Source: Geobacter sp. UBA5730 (GTDB lineage: Bacteria > Desulfobacterota > Desulfuromonadia > Geobacterales > Pseudopelobacteraceae). Taken from it: a DNA stretch of 57,303 nt. Below the pieces are notes generated by a model, which saw nothing but the letters and a program-made list of their open reading frames with translations, ran no database searches and was not told the origin of the DNA. Positions within the stretch are counted from its first letter, which is position 1; each line of letters opens with the position of its first letter. Of this stretch, positions 26,707 to 35,819 are shown piece after piece. The translations under genes were made by a program, and so were the position numbers. The stretch covers positions 1 through 57,303 of the forward strand of contig DIGE01000013.1 in the NCBI GenBank assembly GCA_002419465.1, written 5' to 3'.

Positions 26707-27933
26707 ATGATGCAAGAAATACAGGCTGCGCCGGAACAAGTTGCGCATGGGCAGCGCCTATCCATAACGCGACAGGATATATTGTTGCTGTTGCTTGTTT
26801 TGGTCTTCGCAACGTTACCCCTGGCTCCGGCACCGGCAGGTGTGGCGGTGGCGTTGTTGATGTCCTACTGGCTCTTCTCTGGTATTTGCTGGAGCGAACG
26901 TCGCCTCTGGCTATCACAGGATTGGTTCGTGCCTGCGATGTTTTTGTTTGTCTTGCCGTGGGTAGGCCTGTTGTGGAGTCCTGACGTCGCAACCGGACTT
27001 AAGGATGCCGAACGTAGCATCTACTGGATATATGGATTGGCTGCTGCTACGGTAAGCTACCGCCGTTATGCTCCTCGGATGTTGGTCTTTGGTTTTCTTG
27101 CAGGGCTTTTGGTGAATGTGCTGGTTTCCGTTCTGCAGTATCTGCAGCTATTGCCCATGTACAAGGGGCCAGGATATGGATTTCTCAACCACATTACCTA
27201 TTCTCTTTTGCTGGTAGCGGGTATGCTCTTTCTAGCCTATCTTTATCGAGAACAAAAGAAATGGCTAGTTCGCCTTATTATCCTTGGAGGGATGTTTTTG
27301 TTGGGATGGAATCTTGCTATTGGCGTAAGCCGAGCAGGCTATCTTGCGTTTATCTTGGCCATGCCGTGGATGCTTTCAGTTATGTTTTCCCGGCGTCAGA
27401 TTGTTTGGATTGTGTTGAGTTGCCTTTTGGCAACCGGTGCTTTGGCGTCGTCGTCAGTCGTGCGCTCAAGGATGGCTGAGATTCGCCAGGATGTTCAGGA
27501 ATACAAACATGGACATGGTGCCACTTCAGTTGGTCTGCGTTTTCATATGTGGGTGGGAGCACTGAAAATATGGAAAGCACATCCGGTTTTTGGGGTGGGA
27601 ACAGGTGGTTATCGTCAGGCCCTGAAAAAGGTTGTAAGTCCTGAGTATGCTATCTTCACGCATCCACATAACAGCGTCTTGTATATGGCTGCAAGCTACG
27701 GTGCGGTTGGAGTTTTGGTCTTCGGGTGGTTTGTATATGTTGTACTGCGTCGTGGCTGGCGGACTCGAGCGACAGTTACAGGCAGGATTATACTTGTTTT
27801 GTTTTTTGTAATCGGGGTCGGCAGTATCACAGATACCCAGATAATGGGACATGCCACCGGTGCCCTGCTTGGTTTCATCGGCGGGTTGGCGACAGGCAGT
27901 CTAGAAACTGACGATGAAAGTGGAGATAACTAG
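26707..27933 (+). CDS. O-antigen ligase family protein, WaaL/RfaL type
   Basis: This is a 408-residue polytopic membrane protein with 10-12 hydrophobic segments. The Wzy_C/O-antigen-ligase core is visible as LAIGVSRAGYLAF and, after a periplasmic loop, VFGVGTGGYRQA and HPHNSVLYMAASYGAVG, which carries the conserved His. It would join O-antigen from undecaprenyl diphosphate to the completed lipid A-core in the periplasm. O-polymerases (Wzy) have a similar architecture; the core-sugar setting favours the ligase. Base composition drifts AT-richer here than in the lpx run. Confidence 0.82.
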   Translation: MMQEIQAAPEQVAHGQRLSITRQDILLLLLVLVFATLPLAPAPAGVAVALLMSYWLFSGICWSERRLWLSQDWFVPAMFLFVLPWVGLLWSPDVATGLKDAERSIYWIYGLAAATVSYRRYAPRMLVFGFLAGLLVNVLVSVLQYLQLLPMYKGPGYGFLNHITYSLLLVAGMLFLAYLYREQKKWLVRLIILGGMFLLGWNLAIGVSRAGYLAFILAMPWMLSVMFSRRQIVWIVLSCLLATGALASSSVVRSRMAEIRQDVQEYKHGHGATSVGLRFHMWVGALKIWKAHPVFGVGTGGYRQALKKVVSPEYAIFTHPHNSVLYMAASYGAVGVLVFGWFVYVVLRRGWRTRATVTGRIILVLFFVIGVGSITDTQIMGHATGALLGFIGGLATGSLETDDESGDN

Positions 27934-27939
27934 CCATTT

Positions 27940-28968
27940 ATGACACTGCCAGGCCGGGATAAACGCCCTAAAACGTTAGTGTTGCAACATGATCTTGGTA
28001 TCGGTGATCTGGTGTTCCGTCTGCCCTATATTCGGGCCATTGCTATGCAAAGTGAGAACGATAAGGTCACATTGATTGCCCGGCCAACCTGTCGAGCCCC
28101 CGATCTTTTAAGGGCAGAATCTTGCATAGAGACAATTATACATTATGACAGATGGCGTAAAGATGATAATAAAGGCCGCCATCGTGGTTTTTGGGGACAC
28201 TGGCAGCTAACCCGCGAAATTCGTGACGGGCGGTTTGAGCGGATAGTTATCTTTTCAGACCGCGTACGTTATGGTTTGCTAGCAGTTCTTGCTGGAATAC
28301 CGATTCGGATTGGTTATGGAGGATTCGGTTTTAGCTGGCTCCAACGGCTTTTTCTTAATAAGAAGCCATTTATTAAGCCGTACAAAGGTCCTTGTAACAG
28401 TAATTACCAGTTGGGCACTGCCTTAGCAATCGCTCATGGCTTTGTCGAGGGTCCGCAGGTTCCTCGGCTGAACATGCCGCAAGATATTAAGGAATGCTGG
28501 GCGGAAAAACTGAGCGATTTGCCGAAAAAACGATTTGTTTTCGCTGTAGGAGCCTCCGACAAAGCAAAGGATTGGGGGTGTCAGAACTTTGCAACGCTTG
28601 CCGAACAGCTTCTTCGTGAAGGCTCTGCAGTAATATGTCTGGGAGGAAAAGCTGAAGAGACTTTGCTTAAACAATTACGGCAGCATGTGACACCTGAGTT
28701 GCGTACCAACTTACAAACGCTTATACCGCCCAGTGTTTTGGACAGCGCAGCCATTGCCCTCCAATGTACTGTGTGTATCGGCAATGATACCGGCATGGCA
28801 AACATTGCTGCTGCTTGCGGAGTTCCGGTTGTACTTTTGATCGGCAACCGTCCCCCTTTGTGCCATGACCCTGCCATTTGTTCGGTAAAAGCGCCGAGCG
28901 TTGCAGCCATAAGGCCGTCTGATGTTCTGGCGGCTCTCGCCTCCATCAATATGAGCGCAAAGGGCTGA
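27940..28968 (+). CDS. Glycosyltransferase family 9, heptosyltransferase-like
   Basis: This 342-residue GT-B enzyme of the ADP-heptose:LPS heptosyltransferase family has an N-terminal LVLQHDLGIGDLVFRLPY (acceptor domain) and C-terminal VCIGNDTGMANIAAACGVPVVLLIG, the signature donor-binding segment. It starts six bases after the ligase gene. The sequence is AT-richer than its neighbours, and GT9 proteins of this divergent kind often add sugars to the outer part of the core. The exact sugar and linkage are not known. Confidence 0.85.
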   Translation: MTLPGRDKRPKTLVLQHDLGIGDLVFRLPYIRAIAMQSENDKVTLIARPTCRAPDLLRAESCIETIIHYDRWRKDDNKGRHRGFWGHWQLTREIRDGRFERIVIFSDRVRYGLLAVLAGIPIRIGYGGFGFSWLQRLFLNKKPFIKPYKGPCNSNYQLGTALAIAHGFVEGPQVPRLNMPQDIKECWAEKLSDLPKKRFVFAVGASDKAKDWGCQNFATLAEQLLREGSAVICLGGKAEETLLKQLRQHVTPELRTNLQTLIPPSVLDSAAIALQCTVCIGNDTGMANIAAACGVPVVLLIGNRPPLCHDPAICSVKAPSVAAIRPSDVLAALASINMSAKG

Positions 28969-28969
28969 A

Positions 28970-30016
28970 GTGAGCACCGTAGTCATACTTATACTTCGTA
29001 CCAGTGCCATGGGCGATATTGTCATGTCGTCCCATCTGGCTGAAGGGATGCGTAGCAAGTATCCTAATGCCAGGATATGCTGGCTTGCTGAACCGCAGGT
29101 GGCTCCACTACTGGAGCATAACCCAGCCCTTAATGCAGTACTGGTCTGGCCGAAGGCGCGCTGGAAACGGCTGTTCCGTACGAGGCGGCTAGGTACGTTG
29201 TTCAGCGAGATCAGGACGTTCATGGTCCGTTTGCGTGCCGAACGCGTAACCCTCGCTATCGACGCCCAAGGGCTCTTTAGAACCAGGCTGCTGGCCTGGC
29301 TGTCTGGAGCCAAGGAACGGATCGGGTTTGAATCCCGTGAGCCGGGTCGATTTTTGATGACCCGTCTGCTCGGCAAGGGGGATAATGCCCATCTGATGGG
29401 GAGCGAATATTTTTATCTTCTGCGGCAACTCGGGGTGGCAACGGATGAACTCAGGCAGGCGGTCTACCTTGCACCTGAGAGTTGCGCGGAAGCCAGAACG
29501 GTCCTTGCCGATGCAGAGGTAGCCGGAGGGTATGTCGTCTTTGCGCCGTTTACAACGCGGCCACAGAAACATTGGTTTGAGCAAAGTTGGATACGCCTGG
29601 CGCGTGAAATTACCCATGAGTTTTCGCTACCGGTAGTCTGGCTCGGCGGACCCGACGACCGTCCTGTAGCAGAAGTGTTGGTCAACGCCGGGGGCGGGGT
29701 GAACCTGGCCGGGGCGACCAGCCTTGCCACTTCAGCGGCCATTGTTGCGCAGGCGGCACTGGTGATCGGTGTCGATACGGGCCTGACCCACCTGGCAACT
29801 GCTTTTTCCGTTCCAACGGTGGCGCTGTTCGGTTCCACCTGCCCTTATTCCGAAACCTGCAGTCCGGTGACAACAATACTCTACCATCAGCTGCCCTGTT
29901 CCCCCTGCCGTCGCAGACCGACGTGCGAGGGCCGCTTCGAGTGCATGCAGATGCTGACAGTTGAAGAGGTGGTGCAGGCTGCCCGGGCGTTGCCGGTAGG
30001 CGGGGTTCACCCGTGA
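28970..30016 (+). CDS. Glycosyltransferase family 9, probable LPS heptosyltransferase
   Basis: This 348-residue GT9 enzyme begins with GTG at 28970, one base after the preceding stop. It opens VVILILRTSAMGDIVMSSHLAEG and has the late VIGVDTGLTHLATAFSVPTVALFG. It is closer to typical WaaC/WaaF proteins than the previous gene and may add the first or second heptose to Kdo. Cys-rich PCSPCRRRPTCEGRFECM near the C-terminus is a common GT9 feature of WaaF/RfaF types and may bind a metal. Confidence 0.87.
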   Translation: MSTVVILILRTSAMGDIVMSSHLAEGMRSKYPNARICWLAEPQVAPLLEHNPALNAVLVWPKARWKRLFRTRRLGTLFSEIRTFMVRLRAERVTLAIDAQGLFRTRLLAWLSGAKERIGFESREPGRFLMTRLLGKGDNAHLMGSEYFYLLRQLGVATDELRQAVYLAPESCAEARTVLADAEVAGGYVVFAPFTTRPQKHWFEQSWIRLAREITHEFSLPVVWLGGPDDRPVAEVLVNAGGGVNLAGATSLATSAAIVAQAALVIGVDTGLTHLATAFSVPTVALFGSTCPYSETCSPVTTILYHQLPCSPCRRRPTCEGRFECMQMLTVEEVVQAARALPVGGVHP

Positions 30017-31107
30017 AAATCCTGCACATTGAGACAGGCCGTCACCTGTATGGTGGGGCTTTGCAGGTCTGTTACCTGTTGGAAGGGCTACGGCAAAAAG
30101 GAACGGAGAATGTGCTGCTCTGCACTGCGGGAAGTGAGATCGCACGGATGGCTGCTTCCAACGCCACCATTGAGGCCATCCCGATGCATGGCGAGTTGGA
30201 CCTGCTGTTTCCATTCCGGCTGGCAGGGCTGATACGTCGTCACCGGCCTGGCGTCGTGCATGTGCATAGTCGGCGAGGTGCCGATCTGTGGACTGGCGTC
30301 TGTGCCCGCATGTTGAAGGTCCCCGTGGTGATCACCCGTCGGGTGGATAACCGTGAATGGCCACCGTTTGCCCGGCTTAAATACGGTAGTTATGACCGGG
30401 TGGTCAGTATCTCCGAGGGGATTCGGCAGGTACTGCTGTCTGAGGGACTGATGCCGGATCAAGTCCAGTGCATCCATAGCGTGGTTAAGCCCGGGCAGTA
30501 TCGGGAGGCTCGGGATCGCAACTGGTTTGCCGGGCAGTTCGGTGTGCCGGCAGCGGCCCCACTGATCGGCGTGATCGCTCAATTGATACCGCGTAAAGGC
30601 CATCGCTATCTGCTTGAGATCATGCCGCGTCTGCGCGCCAAATTTCCGGAGTTGCAGGTCGTTTTTTTCGGGCAGGGACCTTTGCGGGACGAACTTGAGG
30701 CCTCTGTAACCGGGCATGGGCTTGTCGGCGTGGTCACGTTCGCCGGTTTTCGCAACGATATGCCGAAGATTCTGCCCTGCCTTGATCTGGTTGTTCATCC
30801 TGCGCTTATGGAGGGGTTGGGTGTTTCGTTGCTGCAGGCGGCGGCCGCTGGCGTACCGATTATCGGTGCGCGTGCCGGCGGTATTCCTGAGATCGTGCAC
30901 GATGGCGTCAATGGACGACTTGTTAATCCCGGCAACACAGAACAGCTGTATGAGGCCGTGAGTCAGTTGCTCACTCAGCCCGAGTTGCGGCAGCAGTACG
31001 GGAGTGCTGGGCGAAATCTGGTGGAACGCGATTTTTCGGTGGAGACGATGGTGGATGGCTATCTGAAGGTTTATACCGATATCTCAGTAGGTTATAGGGG
31101 TAAATAG
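30013..31107 (+). CDS. Glycosyltransferase family 4
   Basis: This 364-residue GT-B retaining transferase starts with GTG at 30013, overlapping the previous stop by four bases. The acceptor half opens MKILHIETGRHLYGGA. The donor half has IPRKGHRYLLEIMP and HPALMEGLGVSLLQAAAAG with the EX7E-type element, then IIGARAGGIPEIVHDG. It probably extends the LPS core. Donor sugar unknown. Confidence 0.88.
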   Translation: MKILHIETGRHLYGGALQVCYLLEGLRQKGTENVLLCTAGSEIARMAASNATIEAIPMHGELDLLFPFRLAGLIRRHRPGVVHVHSRRGADLWTGVCARMLKVPVVITRRVDNREWPPFARLKYGSYDRVVSISEGIRQVLLSEGLMPDQVQCIHSVVKPGQYREARDRNWFAGQFGVPAAAPLIGVIAQLIPRKGHRYLLEIMPRLRAKFPELQVVFFGQGPLRDELEASVTGHGLVGVVTFAGFRNDMPKILPCLDLVVHPALMEGLGVSLLQAAAAGVPIIGARAGGIPEIVHDGVNGRLVNPGNTEQLYEAVSQLLTQPELRQQYGSAGRNLVERDFSVETMVDGYLKVYTDISVGYRGK

Positions 31108-31108
31108 A

Positions 31109-32176
31109 TTGCGCATTGCACAGATAATGTTCTCAAATGGCTGGGGCGGCGCAGAAAGACTCTTTGTCGAACTTTGTTCCTGTTTAAGCCAAAAAGGTCA
31201 TGATGTGCTTGCTGTCTGTAAGTCGGGGTTCCCTCATGAAATGCTCTTGAGCGGACACAATGCACTTAACTACACAACCATCCCCGCACGGTGCAATTGG
31301 GATTATTTGTCAGTGTTGCAGTTGCAAAAAATACTTAGAAACTATGAACCAGACATAATCCATGCCCATCTTTCACGAGCGTCATGGATGGCTGGCTTAC
31401 TAGGTGATAGTCTTGGTGTACCTGTTGTTAGTACAACTCATAACAAAATTAAAATTAAATATATATCCCGTATTGATTATTTCACTACAATCACCTCAGA
31501 ACTTAAAACTTATCTTGAATCATCAGGGTTTAAGGCGAACCACATCAGGAAGGTACCTAATTTTTCTCTACTACCACCAGTCACGTTGGTTACAACGAGT
31601 AACCAAGATCCACTGGTGTTTGTCGCACTAGGGCGTTTTGTCCATAAAAAGGGTTTTGATGTATTGCTAAAAGCTTTTAAAGCGTATGTTAATGTGTCTT
31701 CTGTTCCGGCTCGTCTGCGTTTGGCCGGCGATGGACCACTAAACAAGCAATTACGAGAATTAGCGAATCAACTAGGAATTGCCAATTTAATAGATTTTAC
31801 TGGGTGGGTTGACGATATTGTATCTTTTTATGATAGTGGCGATATCTTTATTTTGCCATCTCGAGATGAGCCTTTTGGTATAGTGCTTATTGAAGCCATG
31901 GCTCGTGGGAAGGCAATTATAGCCTCAAATATTGGAGGCCCTCGCGATTTTCTTGATCAAAGTACGGCCTTTTTGGTGCCGCCTGATGATAGTAAAGCAT
32001 TGTGCGAGGCCATGCAGCAAGCCGCTGCTCAGCCAGCCCTTTGCAGTAGCAAGGCAACAGCAGCTTTGAAGCTTTTTCGGTCCCAATACACTAAAGACGC
32101 CGTGCTTCCTGAATTTATCGATTTTTATGAATATATTCTGCAAACAAGTAAAACAGTGCGCGCTGCTGACTTGTAG
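31109..32176 (+). CDS. Glycosyltransferase family 4, AT-rich and probably acquired
   Basis: This 355-residue GT4 protein has a normal fold: N-terminal MRIAQIMFSNGWGGAERLF, then FVHKKGFDVLLKAF and ILPSRDEPFGIVLIEAMARG with the EX7E motif. The start is TTG at 31109, one base after the previous stop. Base composition and codon use differ clearly from neighbours, with many A/T-ending codons and runs such as AAAATTAAAATTAAATATA. A transposase fragment lies just after it, so insertion by transfer is likely. It presumably adds one core or O-antigen sugar. Confidence 0.87.
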   Translation: MRIAQIMFSNGWGGAERLFVELCSCLSQKGHDVLAVCKSGFPHEMLLSGHNALNYTTIPARCNWDYLSVLQLQKILRNYEPDIIHAHLSRASWMAGLLGDSLGVPVVSTTHNKIKIKYISRIDYFTTITSELKTYLESSGFKANHIRKVPNFSLLPPVTLVTTSNQDPLVFVALGRFVHKKGFDVLLKAFKAYVNVSSVPARLRLAGDGPLNKQLRELANQLGIANLIDFTGWVDDIVSFYDSGDIFILPSRDEPFGIVLIEAMARGKAIIASNIGGPRDFLDQSTAFLVPPDDSKALCEAMQQAAAQPALCSSKATAALKLFRSQYTKDAVLPEFIDFYEYILQTSKTVRAADL

Positions 32177-32187
32177 ACTGTTGATAG

Positions 32188-32322
32188 ATAGTTGCGACGG
32201 ATTTCATAGAACTGCTGCCGTGAGTAGCCCATGATCTTGCAGGCCCGACTGACATTCGAAAGATCGGCGGCCAGGTCTAGCAAACTGAGCTTTCTTCGTG
32301 ATACGTTCTCGGCGGTGGTCAT
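32188..32322 (-). pseudogene. IS481-type transposase remnant (N-terminal scrap)
   Basis: Read on the minus strand from the ATG at 32320-32322, the first 45 residues (LSLLDLAADLSNVSRACKIM, then GYSRQQFYEIRRNY) look like the helix-turn-helix start of an IS481-family transposase. After about 32188 the similarity stops and the frame runs into unrelated sequence, so the catalytic DDE part and both insertion ends are gone. The call is from memory of the family N-terminus; a search would confirm it. It marks the junction between the AT-rich GT4 gene and the next cassette. Confidence 0.65.
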
Positions 32323-32507
32323 TGCTAAGGTCCGGCAAGCCTGTGAAGAGATGTTGCGCGCAACTTGTATGTCGTTTCGTCAACTTTTATTTAAGTTGGT
32401 ACTGACTAATCATTGGGTGCCAGCCATACGAATCTATAAAAAAATGTTTCGAGTTAGGCGCTGCCATGGCCCTTCTGTTTGCTGTAAACGCTTTTGAGGT
32501 GTCGCAT
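32323..32507. other. Spacer after the transposase remnant
   Basis: I see no gene or known element in this 185-base stretch except the ribosome site GAGGTG (32495-32500) of the following GT2 gene. It may be residual insertion-sequence DNA or the original intergenic region. Confidence 0.4.
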
Positions 32508-33227
32508 ATGCAGCTTTCCGTAGTTGTACCTGTGAAAAATGAAGAAGAGAATGTCGCGCCACTGGTGGCAGAGATTTGTGCGGCATTGGCAGGCAAACAG
32601 TTCGAAATCATCTATGTGGATGATGGCAGTACTGACAGAACCTGGCCGGTGCTACAGGAGTTGATGGCGTCGGTTCCGCAGTTGCGCGTCGTGCGTCACA
32701 GAGCCAGTTGTGGTCAGAGCACGGCTGTCCTGTCCGGTGTGCGAGCAGCGCAAGCGCCACTGGTTGCCACCCTTGACGGTGATGGACAGAACGATCCGGC
32801 CGATATCCCCCGGCTGCTGCAGGTTTGGCAACAAGAGGCAGCACGTGATGGCAGCATCGGGTGTGTGGCTGGCTGGCGTACCAAACGTCAGGATACTGCA
32901 CTGCGGAGATTTTCATCAAGAATTGCCAATGGCGTGCGCAGCAGCCTGCTGCAGGACAACACCCCTGACACCGGTTGTGGTCTCAAGTTATTCAGTCGTG
33001 AGGCGTTCCTGCGGTTACCTTATTTCGACCATATGCATCGTTTTCTCCCTGCCTTATTCATGCGGGAAACGTTGCGCGTGGTTTCTGAGCCAGTCAACCA
33101 TCGTTCCCGTGAACGAGGTGTGTCTAAATATGGCCTGCACAACCGTCTTTGGGTAGGGCTGGTTGATATTGCCGGGGTCAGCTGGTTGTTACGCCGTGCG
33201 AAAAATCCCGATCTGATAAAGGACTAG
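32508..33227 (+). CDS. GT2 polyprenyl-phosphate glycosyltransferase, DPM1/ArnC-like
   Basis: This 239-residue GT-A transferase has VVVPVKNEEENV, IYVDDGSTD (first Asp cluster) and TLDGDGQNDPADIP. This set is typical of enzymes that load a sugar onto dolichyl- or undecaprenyl-phosphate. The ATG at 32508 is chosen over an upstream in-frame start because GAGGTG sits seven bases ahead. It lacks C-terminal membrane helices. With the LAB_N protein and the ArnT-like transferase behind it, the likely job is to make an undecaprenyl-phosphate sugar for transfer to lipid A or core in the periplasm. Confidence 0.87.
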   Translation: MQLSVVVPVKNEEENVAPLVAEICAALAGKQFEIIYVDDGSTDRTWPVLQELMASVPQLRVVRHRASCGQSTAVLSGVRAAQAPLVATLDGDGQNDPADIPRLLQVWQQEAARDGSIGCVAGWRTKRQDTALRRFSSRIANGVRSSLLQDNTPDTGCGLKLFSREAFLRLPYFDHMHRFLPALFMRETLRVVSEPVNHRSRERGVSKYGLHNRLWVGLVDIAGVSWLLRRAKNPDLIKD

Positions 33228-33231
33228 AGAC

Positions 33232-33528
33232 GTGGACACTTCAAAAGTCATTTGGATCACCATTGGCTTCATTGGACAGGGGCTGTTTACCGGCCGCTTT
33301 CTGATTCAGTGGATTTATAGTGAAAAAAAACGTAAAAGCATCATTCCGACCGCTTTCTGGTACTTCAGTCTGGCTGGTGGTGTTACCTTGCTGGCTTACG
33401 CTATTCACCGGAAAGATCCGGTTTTTATTGCCGGTCAGGCCACCGGTGTGGTGGTGTACGTGCGCAACCTCACGCTGATCTCCAAGGAACGAAAGCGTTT
33501 GAGGATGCAGGCTACAGATGGAGCGTAA
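33232..33528 (+). CDS. LAB_N-domain small membrane protein
   Basis: This 98-residue protein starts with GTG and has three hydrophobic helices. FIGQGLFTGRFLIQWIYSEK followed by IPTAFWYFSLAGG is the hallmark of the lipid A biosynthesis N-terminal (LAB_N) family. Its role is not established; it is found again and again between a GT2 polyprenyl-phosphate transferase and an ArnT-like transferase, as here, and has been suggested to help flip or hand over the lipid-linked sugar. Its 3' end overlaps the next gene by 11 bases. Confidence 0.88.
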   Translation: MDTSKVIWITIGFIGQGLFTGRFLIQWIYSEKKRKSIIPTAFWYFSLAGGVTLLAYAIHRKDPVFIAGQATGVVVYVRNLTLISKERKRLRMQATDGA

Positions 33529-35005
33529 GGACGTACAACGCACCATCGCTGCGCTTGGCATCTATTTTTTGCTGCAGCTTTTCGTGCGTCTGCTTGTATC
33601 CCACGGTTTGGAACTCGATGAGGCTGAACAGCTGTTGCTGACCCAGCACCTTGGTCTGGGCTACGGATCACAGCCGCCCTTGTATACCTGGATGCTGTCA
33701 GGACTGTTTGCACTTTTCGGCGTCAATATTTTTTCGCTGGCCCTTCTGAAAAACCTGTTGTTGTTTGCTACCTATCTGCTGACCTATCAGGCGGCCCGTA
33801 GCCTGGGGCATACCCGTAGTGTGGCAAGCGCAGCGATGGTGTCGTTGCTGTTCATCCCACAGATAGCCTGGGAGTCGCAGCGCGACTTGACCCATTCGGT
33901 GCTGGTGGTGACCCTCGCTGCTGCAACGATTGTCTGCTGGTTACGACTCAAACGGGATCAAAGCGTTTTCAATTATCTCTTGGTGGGGCTTTGTTGGGGA
34001 GCCGGCCTGCTGGGCAAGTACAATTTTGGTATTTTTCTGGTGAGTTTGCTGGTGGCCTCGCTGTCGATTGTCGACTATCGAACATTGCTACTCAGCTCCC
34101 GCATATTCTATAGCCTGGGTGTGATGCTGGCGGTCGTTGTGCCTCACGCCGTCTGGGCAGCAACCCACGTGTCGACGCTGTTGACGTCTTCAGGCAAGTT
34201 TAAGCAGGCAGCCCACCAAGACTATGCCACCTCGGTACTGGAGGGTAGCGGTAGTCTGCTACAGGCTGTTTTGGCTTTTTCCGGGCCTTTGCTGATTGTC
34301 TATGGCCTGCTCTGGTACCGGTATCGTCGTCGGACTGTACCGCTTCGACGGCCTCGCCAGGCAGCTAATCTGTTGTTGCGTTGCGTCATGGTTTCCTTGG
34401 CGATCTGTCTGCTGATGGTGCTCGTGTTTCAGGTTACGGTCTTTAAGGATCGCTGGATGCAACCGATTCTGTTTTTTTTGCCCCTGGCTCTTTTACCGTT
34501 GGTGGGCCCTGCGCTTTCAGAACAAAAAGTCAGGATGATTCGCCTGTTAGGAGCCGGAGTGGCCTGCCTGGTGCTGACCGGGATGGCCATAAGGGCCCAG
34601 GTGGCACCGGCTGTGGGTATACTCACCCGTTTTAATCTTCCCTACCATGAACTTGTAGCGCAGCTTGCACCGCAGGTTGCTTCAGCAGATTTGGTGCTTG
34701 CCCAGAGTCCCTTGTTGGGGGGAACCATACGTCTGCAGTACCCACAGACGCGGGTTGCGGTACCCGGCGGTCCAAAGCTATACCATGATCAGTCACCTCA
34801 TCACCTGCTGGTCGTTTGGCACGATGATCCGGGTGTGAAGCAGCCTGAAAACCTTTTGAATCTGGTGGCGGATATGATGGGTGACCAGCGTCTGGTGGTA
34901 CCCTATGCACCAGTGCAGGCGCCTTATAACTACCTACCAGGAAAGATCATGCAACTATCCTCCATGCTGATTGAACGGCCAACGCCTGTAGTCCCGTTGC
35001 ACTAG
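33518..35005 (+). CDS. ArnT/PMT-like GT-C glycosyltransferase for lipid A or core modification
   Basis: This 495-residue membrane protein has about 10-12 hydrophobic segments and a soluble C-terminal part. The first periplasmic loop has ELDEAEQLLLTQ, with the acidic pair found in GT83/GT39 enzymes, followed by YGSQPPLYTWM. These enzymes move a sugar from undecaprenyl-phosphate to lipid A or core on the periplasmic side. The sugar is unknown: aminoarabinose (ArnT), galacturonic acid (Rgt type) and galactosamine (FlmK type) are all seen in relatives. No aminoarabinose synthesis genes are present here. Confidence 0.85.
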   Translation: MERKDVQRTIAALGIYFLLQLFVRLLVSHGLELDEAEQLLLTQHLGLGYGSQPPLYTWMLSGLFALFGVNIFSLALLKNLLLFATYLLTYQAARSLGHTRSVASAAMVSLLFIPQIAWESQRDLTHSVLVVTLAAATIVCWLRLKRDQSVFNYLLVGLCWGAGLLGKYNFGIFLVSLLVASLSIVDYRTLLLSSRIFYSLGVMLAVVVPHAVWAATHVSTLLTSSGKFKQAAHQDYATSVLEGSGSLLQAVLAFSGPLLIVYGLLWYRYRRRTVPLRRPRQAANLLLRCVMVSLAICLLMVLVFQVTVFKDRWMQPILFFLPLALLPLVGPALSEQKVRMIRLLGAGVACLVLTGMAIRAQVAPAVGILTRFNLPYHELVAQLAPQVASADLVLAQSPLLGGTIRLQYPQTRVAVPGGPKLYHDQSPHHLLVVWHDDPGVKQPENLLNLVADMMGDQRLVVPYAPVQAPYNYLPGKIMQLSSMLIERPTPVVPLH

Positions 35006-35007
35006 AT

Positions 35008-35757
35008 ATGTTGCCTGGTGCATTCTCACGCACGGCTCTGTTGCTTGGTGATGATTGTTTAACTTGGTTTTCACAGGTACGAATTGCCGTGGCCGGCATC
35101 GGCGGGGTGGGTAGTTACGCCGCTGAGGCTCTGGCCCGGGCCGGTATCGGCAGGTTGACTCTAATTGACGGTGACGTAGTACAGCCCAGTAATATCAACC
35201 GGCAGCTGCACTCCCTGATCACTACGATCGGACAGCCCAAGGTGTCTGCGATGGCAGAACGGCTGCGGCAGATAAATCCCGATCTTTCAATTAGCCCCCA
35301 ACAAACGATCGTCACCCCTGAAAATATCGCTGAGATCCTCGATACTCAGTATGATCTGGTGCTGGATGCCATCGATACGTTCGGTGCTAAGCTGGCCTTG
35401 ATTTCGTGTTGTGTGGAGCGCGGCATTCCGGTTGTTTCCAGCATGGGTGCTGCCGGTAAACTTGATCCTGCGAGAATTCGTGTGGCAGACATTGCCGACA
35501 GCCAGGGGTGCCGGTTGGCTCGCAAGCTGCGCAAGCTGCTGCGTCGTGAAGGAATCGCCAGTGGGGTGCGGGTGGTTTATTCTGATGAGCCGTTCGCGGC
35601 TCACGGCTTTGGACGTTGTTCCGTTGAAGAGGGCGACGTCCGACGGCCGTTGGGCAGTATTTCCTACCTGCCGGCCATGTTTGGTCTGCGGATGGCAGCT
35701 GAAGCCATCAGGCTGCTTATGGAGCAAGAAGGGAAGATTTGTGCGAGCAAGGGTTGA
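35008..35757 (+). CDS. tcdA: tRNA threonylcarbamoyladenosine dehydratase TcdA
   Basis: This 249-residue E1-like (ThiF/MoeB superfamily) enzyme has the ATP-binding VAGIGGVGSYAAEALARAG and the SNINRQL motif with the conserved Arg. YgdL/TcdA members cyclise t6A to ct6A at position 37 of ANN-decoding tRNAs. SSMGAAGKLDPARIRVADI is characteristic of this subgroup over ThiF or MoeB. It lies two bases behind the ArnT-like gene, but its function is unrelated to LPS. Confidence 0.9.
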   Translation: MLPGAFSRTALLLGDDCLTWFSQVRIAVAGIGGVGSYAAEALARAGIGRLTLIDGDVVQPSNINRQLHSLITTIGQPKVSAMAERLRQINPDLSISPQQTIVTPENIAEILDTQYDLVLDAIDTFGAKLALISCCVERGIPVVSSMGAAGKLDPARIRVADIADSQGCRLARKLRKLLRREGIASGVRVVYSDEPFAAHGFGRCSVEEGDVRRPLGSISYLPAMFGLRMAAEAIRLLMEQEGKICASKG

Positions 35758-35781
35758 AGATTTCCAATTTACCGGTATAAC
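35754..35781 (+). promoter_or_regulatory. Promoter of the rubrerythrin-type gene
   Basis: TTGAAG (4/6) and TATAAC (5/6) are 16 bases apart, placed over the end of tcdA and about 38 bases before the next ATG. A strong CAGGAGGG ribosome site follows. It would give the ferritin-like gene its own transcript. Confidence 0.5.
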
Positions 35782-35819
35782 CCTACTCATCATCCATTAA
35801 CCTGACAGGAGGGATTATC

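Noticed and set aside
32466..32507. Earlier start for the GT2 gene at 32466
   Set aside because: GAGGTG is correctly spaced for the ATG at 32508, and the protein from there begins with the normal family strand.
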